Positions 52,031 through 61,674 of a DNA stretch of 64,000 nt are shown here, piece after piece (positions within the stretch are counted from its first letter, which is position 1; each line of letters opens with the position of its first letter). The stretch is from NCBI RefSeq assembly GCF_003023845.1, contig NZ_PYFT01000001.1, forward strand, positions 6,448,001 to 6,512,000, in the 5' to 3' direction. Under the pieces are notes generated by a model. The model made no database searches. It was not told the DNA's origin and worked only from the letters and a program-made list of their open reading frames with translations. A program made the translations under genes and the position numbers. This stretch comes from Adhaeribacter arboris (lineage in GTDB: Bacteria; Bacteroidota; Bacteroidia; Cytophagales; Hymenobacteraceae).

Positions 52031-53160
52031 ATGCATAAAAAGCTTCTCGTAAAATTACTGTGTCGGGTAGCCCTATGGGCTATACCCAGCCTGGTTTTGG
52101 GTCAAGGTATTAATACGCCCGTTGTAGTTTCGCCCGAAGTGCACCCGGACAATACGGTTACCTTCCGGTATCTGGCGCCCGCAGCCAAAGAAGTAAAATT
52201 AAACGCCCAGTTTGAAAAAAACCTGTATCAATGACCAAAGACGCGGCCGGAATCTGGAGCGTAACAGTTGGTACCGTTAAACCCGATATGTACCCGTACA
52301 GCTTTGTGGTAGATGGTACTACAGTGGCCGACCCTAAAAACTCCGCCATTTTCCCCAACGAAGGTTTTCAGAACAGTGTCGTGGAGATTACCGGTAAAAC
52401 GCCTTTGGTACATACGCTGCGAAATGTGCCGCACGGTACCCTGGCATACCGCTATTGTAATTCCAAGGAATTAGGTACCCGACCGGTCGTGATTTATACG
52501 CCGCCGGGTTACGAGAAAGAACAAGTTATGAAATACCCAGTTTTTTCCCTCTTGCACGGCACCACCGACACCGAAGAAACCTGGACCAAAGTAGGTCGCG
52601 CTAACCTGAACCTGGATAACCTGATTGCCCAAAGTAAGGCGCAGCCCATGATTATTGTGATGCCTTACGGTCGGGCGTATCCGGTAATCAGTAAATCGTC
52701 TGGTAGCCTCCGGAATTGGGAAAATCTACAAGAATTTAAAAAAGACTTCCAGAATAACCTGCTGCCTTTTGTGGAGCAAAATTATCGCGTGAAGAAAGAC
52801 AAGAACAGTCGGGCCATTGCCGGCTTTTCGGGCGGTGGCGGCGAAACCTTGTATTTGGGCCTGAACAATCCGGAAATGTTTGGCTGGGTTTGCGGTTTTG
52901 CACCGGGCATGCTCAAAGAAGAATTCGACCGCAACAATGCCGTGGCCTTTGCTAATCCAGCGCAAACCAACCAACAGTTAAAATTATTTTGGATTGGAGT
53001 AGGGAAAGAAGATATGTTGTACCCGGTAGTTACAGATTACCTGAAAGTGCTGGATGAAAAGAAAATCAAACACGAAACATTTATTTCGGAAGGCGGCCAT
53101 ACTTGGATGAATTGTAAATTGTTCCTGGCTAGTTCTTTACCGCAATTATTTAAGAATTAA
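52031..53160 (+). pseudogene. CE1-like esterase broken by a 1-base frameshift
   Basis: The N-terminal part starts at 52031 (MHKKLLVKLLC, signal peptide ending VLGQ) and reads to a stop at 52232. The second part starts in another frame at 52231 with MTKDAAGIWSVTVG. The break is a run of seven A (52215-52221). One more A restores QFEKKPVSMTKD and a single 376-residue protein, with the esterase nucleophile in GFSGGGGE and the late histidine in GGHTW. Structure and neighbours match the esterase at 50674-51915. Either a sequencing undercall or a real inactivation. Confidence 0.82.
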
Positions 53161-53233
53161 ATCGCTAAAGTCTTTCGGGTACCGCTGAGGCCAGTATTAC
53201 CGGGATGTTTTTTAAAAGTCTGCTAAAAACTAA

Positions 53234-55159
<1,926 letters not shown>

Positions 55160-55184
55160 AAAAGTAAGACTGAATAACAAGGGA

Positions 55185-55603
55185 TATGGTTAAAGAAGCG
55201 GCTTGATTTGGAGAAAAAGTTAGAGTATCTCCGGTATTCGCTCCAAGATTTAATTGCTGGTAGCTGATTTTTATAAAAGAGGAGTGGGCCTTGTGAATCT
55301 ACAAGACGGGACTAATACCGCTACTTCCACCGAATATTTTACCTTTAACATGCTGCTTCTTTAGCCGAGTTTCTATAGGAGATCATTAAAAAAGGATCAA
55401 AGCTGGCTTAGTAGAGGCCAAAGCACGTGAGCTGGCAGGAAGGAAACCCGGTTTTTTAACGCATTTCGCCCAAGAAAAAAGCGAAGTTGGCAAGAGTACT
55501 TTTGGGATCAAGTAAAAGGCCGGAAGAAAAAGCGAAGATTCAGGGTATTTCCTGGGCTACTTGTTTTCGTTACCTAGATTGTACGGCTACAGAAGAGAAA
55601 TAA
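55185..55603 (+). pseudogene. Decayed serine recombinase gene
   Basis: Not an open frame, but pieces in several frames align to the resolvase at 7171-7752. RYSLQDLIA matches RSLRDLID; KRGVGLVNLQDGTNTATSTE matches KRGIDFVSLQDGINTATSTG; FTFNM matches FTFNI; and the end SWATCFRYLDCTATEEK matches SRATCYRYLQLTISEG. Several stops and frameshifts make it dead. It shows that resolvase-carrying elements have visited this locus more than once, here outside the tRNA-Arg element. Confidence 0.75.
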
Positions 55604-55629
55604 TGACAAAGCAGTTTAGCCGGTAGCAC

Positions 55630-56658
55630 ATGAATCGTATCATCCAGGTAGTAGGAATATCTTTAATCATTGGAACCGTTTTCGGGCTCTATTTCTATTG
55701 GACTAATCCAAATAAGAGTAGCGTTATTATTTTAAATTCTATCTTTTCCAGTGTCTCTATCGGTTCCCTGATGATGTTGTTTATCTACCAACGGCAGGTA
55801 GTTTTGCGAGGTATCCGACTGGAATCGCTCCGGCTATTGGGGATGATGCTGTTGCTGGTACTAGCCGCTATTTTAGGTACCGAGTTAGCGCATTGGTTGC
55901 GGGAAGTGGTGCTGTTTCATCGGGAATTTCACTTTACCCAAAACCAGAACATTTACTTTCTAAACATTATCATTGTATTTGTTACGGGCATTCCCATTTA
56001 TCAGCAGGAAGTTTGGAAAGAACATACGAATGCTAGAATTCAAAAACAGCAATTTGAGCTCCTGCAGTTAAAGCAACTCCAAACGCAAACCGAACTGGAA
56101 ATGCTGCGAGCGAAAATTAATCCGCATTTTCTTTACAACGTTCACAACACGATTGCCGGACTCATCTATTCTGCTCCCGGACAGGCCGAACAAATGGTGC
56201 TGCTTTTATCGAAGTTCTTCCGCTTTACGCTGAACAAAACCAGCAACACCTTTCATACGGTGCAGGAAGAAGTAGAGATTAGCCAGACCTATTTAAAACT
56301 GCAGCAAATTCGTTTTGGAGAACGGCTGCAAACGCGCTGGGATATTGCCCAAAATTGTACGAACGAACAAGTGCCCTCCTTTATGCTGCAGCCCCTCGTG
56401 GAAAATGCCGTTAAGTATAGTATTGAACAAGTGCCCGGTCCCGGTAAAATTGACGTACAGGTTTTTAAGGATAATGAATGGCTGGTGTTGCGGGTGGCTG
56501 ATGAAGGACCCGCTTATAAAGAACCCCTCCCATATGGTTTTGGTTTACAAAGTATCCTGGATAAGCTTAACCTGCTTTACCCTGATAAGTATACTTTTAC
56601 CCTTCATAATCATCCCGATAAGTATGTCCAAATCCGACTTTACTCCCCGGTCACTTAA
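55630..56658 (+). CDS. LytS-type sensor histidine kinase
   Basis: A 342-residue membrane kinase. Four hydrophobic helices lie in residues 1-130 (IIQVVGISLIIGTVFGLYFY, SVIILNSIFSSVSIGSLMMLF and others). A coiled-coil linker and then a His_kinase domain follow, with the phosphorylated histidine in INPHFLYNVHNT and an ATP-binding region with PSFMLQPLVENAVKYSI. It works with the LytTR regulator that overlaps its 3' end by 35 bp. The signal is unknown. The overlap shows the two are co-translated. Confidence 0.9.
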   Translation: MNRIIQVVGISLIIGTVFGLYFYWTNPNKSSVIILNSIFSSVSIGSLMMLFIYQRQVVLRGIRLESLRLLGMMLLLVLAAILGTELAHWLREVVLFHREFHFTQNQNIYFLNIIIVFVTGIPIYQQEVWKEHTNARIQKQQFELLQLKQLQTQTELEMLRAKINPHFLYNVHNTIAGLIYSAPGQAEQMVLLLSKFFRFTLNKTSNTFHTVQEEVEISQTYLKLQQIRFGERLQTRWDIAQNCTNEQVPSFMLQPLVENAVKYSIEQVPGPGKIDVQVFKDNEWLVLRVADEGPAYKEPLPYGFGLQSILDKLNLLYPDKYTFTLHNHPDKYVQIRLYSPVT

Positions 56659-57406
56659 AAGAAGCGTTCTGCTGGTAGACGATGAGGCGATTGCGCGACA
56701 CCGGTTACGGCAACTCTTGCAACCTTACCATGCCCAAATAGAAATAATTGGCGAAGCGAGTAACGGCGATGAGGCCCAGCAACAAATAGAACGGTGGCGG
56801 CCTGATGTCGTGTTTTTGGATATTGAAATGCCGGGTAAAAGTGGCTTGCAGGTAGTGAAAGAATTGCAATTCCAACCTTTAATCATATTCGTAACGGCGT
56901 ATGAACAATATGCCATAAAAGCCTTCGAAGAAAATTCTCTGGATTACTTGCTCAAACCCGTAGAACCAGAGCGACTAGCCCGGACCATTCAACGGTTGTT
57001 CGAGCGGCAGCAACCAAATCCGCTCTCGCCGGCTCAGCTACAGGCACTCTTGGAGCAATTACAGCCAGTTAAGGAATTGAAAGTAATTCCGGTAAAAACG
57101 GGGGAGCAAATTATCCTGGTGCCAGTAAAAGAAATTGTTTTTTTAGAAGCGAAAGATAAGTATGTAACCGTGCATTTAGTAAAGAAAAAGTATTTGCTGG
57201 ACCAGCCGCTTTCGTATTTAGAAGAACGCCTACCCGCGGATTTTATCCGGGTTCAACGCGCTTACCTTATCAATCAAAATCACATCCAGGAAATACGCAA
57301 ATACTTCAACGGGGGCTTCGTCTTTACCATGGCCGATGCCGCGGCAACTACCATTAAAAGTGGCAGTACCTACCAAGGGGAATTAAAGCGGCTGTTCGAA
57401 ATTTAA
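56624..57406 (+). CDS. LytTR-type response regulator
   Basis: A 260-residue regulator starting at 56624 (MSKSDFTPRSLKRSVLLVDDE). The longer frame to 56315 is shadow sequence of the kinase gene. A receiver domain (LLVDDEAIAR, phosphoacceptor aspartate in DVVFLDIEMPGKSG, signature lysine in LLKP) is followed by a LytTR DNA-binding domain (PVKTGEQIILVPVKEIVFLEAKDKYVTVH and FIRVQRAYLINQNHIQEI). The ATG overlaps the 3' end of the kinase gene, so they form one unit. LytTR regulators often control cell-envelope or competence-like genes; target not known here. Confidence 0.92.
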   Translation: MSKSDFTPRSLKRSVLLVDDEAIARHRLRQLLQPYHAQIEIIGEASNGDEAQQQIERWRPDVVFLDIEMPGKSGLQVVKELQFQPLIIFVTAYEQYAIKAFEENSLDYLLKPVEPERLARTIQRLFERQQPNPLSPAQLQALLEQLQPVKELKVIPVKTGEQIILVPVKEIVFLEAKDKYVTVHLVKKKYLLDQPLSYLEERLPADFIRVQRAYLINQNHIQEIRKYFNGGFVFTMADAAATTIKSGSTYQGELKRLFEI

Positions 57407-57541
57407 GAGATAGTTCTTTGTATTAATTCCCGGAACCTGTCCCTTTTATTTAGTAGTTCATCCTCTTAAACCCAGCGTTCATCTGATTAAACTGGATGAA
57501 GGCGCCTCTTTTAGCTTTACTTACGGGGAAAAAGTTAAAAT

Positions 57542-58216
57542 ATGGAAACTTTACACCGCCTCAACATTAGCTTACACATCCTAGCGGGAACCTTGGCCTT
57601 AATTACGGGGTTCGTGGTACTCTTTCTGGCCAAGGGAAATCAGAAGCACATTCGGTACGGGCGTTATTTTCTTTGGACTTTAAGTGTCGTTATTCTCACG
57701 GGTTTATTTGGCGTTATTGTTTTTAGAAGGAATACTTTTTTACTAATTATTACGCTTTTAAGTGGCTATACAGCTTTTAGTGGCGTGAGAACGCTGCGCT
57801 TAAAAGGCCGGAGGCCACAATTACTGGATGGGTTAGTACCGGTAGGGATAATGAGTGCCGCCGGCTATTACCTCTATTACATTCAATCTATTGGTATGTT
57901 TTGGGCGCCTGTTATCATCTATTCAACTCTGGGAGCACTCTTTTGGGTAACTCTCTATGACTTAAGTAGATTTTTTCTTTCCCGGGTCACGCGGCAAAAG
58001 CTGTATATAACGGAGCATATCTATAAGCTGGTTAGCTCTTTCATTGCAATTACTTCCGCCTTTACCGGAACGGTTTTACCCCAATATCAACCCTATAGTC
58101 AAATTCTACCCACGGTTTTTGGCATTACTTATATCGTAGTAGCGGCGGTTTATTTCTATAAAAAGCCTTTAAATCGGCCGGTTTGCCTTCCTGTTGCTGA
58201 TAACCAGCAAGTATAA
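57542..58216 (+). CDS. Hypothetical membrane protein
   Basis: A 224-residue integral membrane protein with about seven hydrophobic segments (residues roughly 12-30, 43-60, 65-80, 95-115, 118-137, 160-178, 190-208). It looks like a DUF2306-type membrane protein, but I am not certain of the family. Encoded alone, 135 bp after the LytTR regulator, and might belong to its regulon. No function assigned. Confidence 0.7.
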   Translation: METLHRLNISLHILAGTLALITGFVVLFLAKGNQKHIRYGRYFLWTLSVVILTGLFGVIVFRRNTFLLIITLLSGYTAFSGVRTLRLKGRRPQLLDGLVPVGIMSAAGYYLYYIQSIGMFWAPVIIYSTLGALFWVTLYDLSRFFLSRVTRQKLYITEHIYKLVSSFIAITSAFTGTVLPQYQPYSQILPTVFGITYIVVAAVYFYKKPLNRPVCLPVADNQQV

Positions 58217-58599
58217 GTTTGATTTACCTGAATTAAAGGAGCCTTTACTAAACGTAAAATGAGCAAACTGTGAAAGGAATTTTAACGGGGAGTAACAAAT
58301 AGAACAGTAAACAAAAAGTTCTGACCCTAGCCAGAGCTTTTTGTTTACTGTTCTATTTGTAGGTAATGCTCACGCACTTGAACTTACAAAGGGGAGAACA
58401 TAAACTAAGGGGTTAAATCCTCTTAGTAATAGGGTGTACCAACGGGGTACAATTTACCGTAAGAATACTTATCCATTTTAAATGGATTAGAAGAATGAAC
58501 TAAGTATACCCAAAAGTAAAAGCCGTTCTTAAACTAGTTTAAGATTTATTTACTTTTCGTTTTTGACCTTTGTAGTATCAAAATTTAATTCTATCAAAA
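58217..58599. other. Gene-free stretch with a long inverted repeat
   Basis: About 380 bp. A near-perfect inverted repeat spans 58296-58359 (28-base arms with one or two mismatches and a short loop). The rest shows a promoter-like AT-rich end before the AhpD-like gene but nothing else. Confidence 0.55.
58296..58359. repeat. Long inverted repeat, arms of about 28 bp
   Basis: The left arm 58296-58323 pairs with the right arm ending at 58359. It may end the membrane-protein transcript or be a small non-coding repeat element; no convincing terminator tail. Confidence 0.6.
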
Positions 58600-59046
58600 A
58601 TGAAAAGAGTAAATATTAACCAAACCGAACCGCAAGCCTATAAAGCCATGTACGCTTTGGAAGCTTATTTAGCGACCACCCAATTAACCAAAACGCACAA
58701 AGATTTGATAAAAATTCGTGCTTCTCAAATGAATGGCTGCGCTTATTGTATTGATCTCCACACCAAAGATGCCCTTAAAAACGGCGAAACCCCGCAACGT
58801 ATTTTTTTACTGAATGCCTGGCGAGAAACGGATTTATTTACGGAGGAAGAAAAAGTAATTTTAGCCATTACAGAAGAAGTTACATTAATACACAACCACG
58901 GATTATCCGAGGAAACGTACAAAAAGGCAGAACAAGCTTTCGAGCCAAACTATATTGCCCAAATGATAATGGCCGTAGCAGTTATAAATGCCTGGAACCG
59001 AATTGCCATCAGCACGCACATGACTCCTGCTCCTGCATCATATTAA
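58600..59046 (+). CDS. Carboxymuconolactone-decarboxylase/AhpD-like protein
   Basis: A 148-residue protein of the CMD superfamily with the redox motif CAYCIDLHTKDA (CxxC around residues 47-50 and the conserved histidine). Family members act as alkylhydroperoxidase-type reductases or as decarboxylases of aromatic intermediates. Start MKRVNINQTEPQAYKAMYALE is standard. It precedes an HD-domain gene and a Crp-type regulator, so a small stress-response group is likely. Confidence 0.88.
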   Translation: MKRVNINQTEPQAYKAMYALEAYLATTQLTKTHKDLIKIRASQMNGCAYCIDLHTKDALKNGETPQRIFLLNAWRETDLFTEEEKVILAITEEVTLIHNHGLSEETYKKAEQAFEPNYIAQMIMAVAVINAWNRIAISTHMTPAPASY

Positions 59047-59128
59047 AATAGAGGTGATATTGTGGGTAGCTGAATCCAGATTCCTGGTATTTATCTGCCC
59101 AGCTTTTTTCCTTTAAAAATGAAAGATT

Positions 59129-59779
59129 ATGGTAGTAAAAAATCCGAAGGTTGTTGCTGGTATACAAATTCCTGACAGCACGATAGCCACTCAGGCTACC
59201 GAATTATTGTTCGAACATGGTAAGGAATTTCTTTATAATCATTCCTTACGCGCTTTTTTATTCGCTTCTTTGCAGGGGCAGCAAAATAAAATTCTCTACG
59301 ATCCTGAACTCCTGTTTGTAAGCGCAGTTTTTCATGACCTGGGACTCACACCGCATTACAGCAGTCCGGATAAGAGGTTTGAAGTAGACGGAGCCAATGC
59401 CGCCCGCGATTTCTTGAAGAGTCATGGACTTTCACAACCGGCGCTTCAGTTGGTCTGGGACTCGGTTGCCTTACATACCACGCCGGGCATTGCTGAATTT
59501 AAAGAAGCGGAAGTGGCTTTATTAAATTTTGGAGTAGCATTGGATGTGGTTGGTAGAGGTTATGAGCATGTATCGGAAAAGCACCGGGAGGCTATTATCC
59601 AACAATTTCCCCGGACTGATTTCAAGAAAAAGGTGATACCTACTTTTTTTGAAGGCTTTAAACATAAAACGGATACCACCTATGGCAGTATTAATGCCGA
59701 TATATGTGCATTTATGATTCCGCATTTTCACAGAAAAGATTTCTGCGACTCTATTTTACATTCTCCCTGGAGCGAATAG
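59129..59779 (+). CDS. HD-domain phosphohydrolase-like protein
   Basis: A 216-residue protein with an HD-type metal-binding domain: HSLRAF at about residue 38, VSAVFHDLGLTP at about residue 70 (HD doublet), and later LHTTPG and HSPW-type positions. Similar to cyanamide hydratase-like HD proteins. The substrate cannot be assigned. It lies 82 bp after the AhpD-like gene on the same strand and could be co-transcribed. Confidence 0.8.
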   Translation: MVVKNPKVVAGIQIPDSTIATQATELLFEHGKEFLYNHSLRAFLFASLQGQQNKILYDPELLFVSAVFHDLGLTPHYSSPDKRFEVDGANAARDFLKSHGLSQPALQLVWDSVALHTTPGIAEFKEAEVALLNFGVALDVVGRGYEHVSEKHREAIIQQFPRTDFKKKVIPTFFEGFKHKTDTTYGSINADICAFMIPHFHRKDFCDSILHSPWSE

Positions 59780-59904
59780 AGAAAACTTAAAAAAGGCAGG
59801 GCGTTCGGCGTTAAAAAAGTACGAAGGGTTTTATTCATCTACTATCAGCATGACAAAGGTAAGGCTCAAGAGTACAAATAACTTTCATTAATCACAGCAA
59901 ATTT

Positions 59905-60473
59905 ATGACGGAACTGGAGCAATATATTACTTCTTACTTTGGCTTAAACCATCAAGATTTAGAAAAGATTAGCCTCTCCTTTCAGCTGACTACTATAAAG
60001 AAAGGTGACTTTTTTTAAAGACCGGTCAAGTTTGTAATCAATTAGGCTTCCATAAATCCGGGTACATCCGGGTTTACGTGGCCACCCCCGAGAAAGAAGT
60101 TACGCAGTGGATTTCGACGAAAGGTTATTTTGTAACGGACCTAGCCGGAATTATATTCCATCAGCCTACCCGGTGGAATATTCAAGCGCTCACAAATTGC
60201 GAACTGTATACTATCCAAAAAACGGACTACAATAATTTAGGCCAACTAATCCCTGAATGGCACCACTTAGAAAAATTATTTATTGCGCGTTGTTTTACCT
60301 TTCTGGAAGATAGAATATTTGCCTTACTTTCTATGACCGCAGAAGAACGTTACCGGCATTTATTTAAACAAAGTCCGGAATTGTTTAACCAGGTGCCATT
60401 GCAATATTTAGCTTCGATGATGGGGATGATGCCCGAGACCTTAAGCAGGTTGAGAAAGAGAATAGTTTTTTGA
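59905..60473 (+). pseudogene. Crp/Fnr-family regulator, broken by a 1-base frameshift
   Basis: The N-terminal part starts at 59905 (MTELEQYITSYFGLNHQDLE) and stops after a run of seven T (60010-60016). One more T restores KKGDFFLKTGQVCNQLGFHKSGYIRVYV and joins it to the C-terminal part. The full protein would have 189 residues, typical of Bacteroidota Crp/Fnr regulators, with a cyclic-nucleotide-type N-terminal barrel and a short HTH (LASMMGMMPETLSRLRKRI). Either sequencing error or loss of function. Probably the regulator of nearby genes if real. Confidence 0.82.
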
Positions 60474-60565
60474 ATTCTTGATTTTTGTCAAGTGGAAAGA
60501 TTGGTTTTTTAATGATGTTTGTTTAAGTAAATTATTTAGAAACAATTACTTAAAAGACTAACAAA

Positions 60566-61024
60566 ATGACAGCAATCAATTGGAAAGCTCCGGTAGTATG
60601 TAGTAAAAAAATAATAGTGGAAGCTCATCCCGGGCAGGTTTGGTCCCGGTTAGCTGACATTGCTAATTGGAGCACCTGGTTAACAACCGTTAGTACCGCC
60701 CAACTGAATGGGCCATTGGAGCCGAATACTACTTTTGACTGGAAAACAGGCGGTATGAAAATTCATTCTACCTTGCATACGGTAAATCCTAATCAACAAT
60801 TTGGCTGGACCGGAAAGGTTTACGGCATTTTTGCCATTCATAACTGGACTTTTAAGGCGGTAGGCGAGCACACCCAAGTAGAAGTAAGCGAAAGCATGGA
60901 AGGCCTGTTAGCGAGTCTACTACAGAATTGGTTTAATAAAACCCTGGAGCGAGATATGGCTAAATCCCTTATGTTGTTGAAAGAAGCCTGCGAAAAAGAA
61001 GTGGATTCTCTCCTTCCTTGTTAA
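60566..61024 (+). CDS. SRPBCC-family protein
   Basis: A 152-residue protein with the START/SRPBCC fold pattern: IIVEAHPGQVWSRLADIANWSTW at the start, FDWKTGGMKIHSTLHTV in the middle and a C-terminal helix (LERDMAKSLMLLKEACEKE). Such proteins bind hydrophobic ligands or act as small hydrolases. It lies 92 bp after the Crp-type regulator on the same strand. No substrate is predicted. Confidence 0.85.
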   Translation: MTAINWKAPVVCSKKIIVEAHPGQVWSRLADIANWSTWLTTVSTAQLNGPLEPNTTFDWKTGGMKIHSTLHTVNPNQQFGWTGKVYGIFAIHNWTFKAVGEHTQVEVSESMEGLLASLLQNWFNKTLERDMAKSLMLLKEACEKEVDSLLPC

Positions 61025-61086
61025 TAGCTATCCCTAGAAGGCTTAACGTTAAAAATAACTCGCGCAGCTGGATTAGTAAAAATTCT

Positions 61087-61674
61087 TTACCGCATTCTTC
61101 GCCTGATTAGGTCTTCGGCGTAGTGTTCGTTTTTCCAACCAAGAATACGTGCTTTCTGGCTGGGATTAGAATGGGCAAACCATTGGGTAATTATTTCTTT
61201 AATCTCCGGATATTTTCGGTTAAAGGTGGCGTAATCCGTAGCATCCATAATTTGCTGGGTGGGTTTAGCGGGTACGGCAATTACCTTGGGGTCAGGCAAT
61301 CCGTCGCGCTCCAGCAATAAAATACCCAGCGGTAGCACTTCCATTACCGTTCCACTGGGTTGACTTTCAGAAAGTACCAGAATATCCAAAGGTTGTTCAT
61401 CGCCGGCTCCATTGCCGGCCGTTTGGGTAGAGGGAACAAAACCGTAGTTGCCGGGATAAGGCAAATAATGAACAAATCGGTCGGTGGTATTGCTAAATTC
61501 TTGGGTTTTGGGATCGTATTTTATTAATTGATTCGTGCCGGCAGGTATTTCAATGACAGCTTGCAGGAGTTTCTTATCGGTAAAAGCGGGTAGATTTTCA
61601 TAATCTGTTTTACAAGCAACTACTCCGAAAGAGAGAATTACCCAGCAAGTAAAACCAAACCGAAATCGGATCAT
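61087..61674 (-). CDS. Exported inorganic-pyrophosphatase-like lipoprotein
   Basis: A 195-residue protein of the family I inorganic pyrophosphatase fold: IEIPAGTNQLIKYDP, YPGNYGFVP, then GDEQPLDILVL and a GLPDPKVIAV stretch that matches the metal-binding DxxxDxK region. The N-terminus is a lipoprotein-like signal (GVVACKTD with a cysteine), so it appears to be exported, unlike the usual cytoplasmic enzyme. One glutamate of the canonical KYE motif appears as aspartate (KYD). It overlaps the upstream M1 peptidase gene by ATGA, so the two are co-translated. Confidence 0.85.
   Translation of the reverse strand: MIRFRFGFTCWVILSFGVVACKTDYENLPAFTDKKLLQAVIEIPAGTNQLIKYDPKTQEFSNTTDRFVHYLPYPGNYGFVPSTQTAGNGAGDEQPLDILVLSESQPSGTVMEVLPLGILLLERDGLPDPKVIAVPAKPTQQIMDATDYATFNRKYPEIKEIITQWFAHSNPSQKARILGWKNEHYAEDLIRRRMR

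Noticed and set aside
56315-56623. Long N-terminal extension of the LytTR regulator
   Set aside because: It is the kinase gene read in another frame; the receiver domain starts after 56624.
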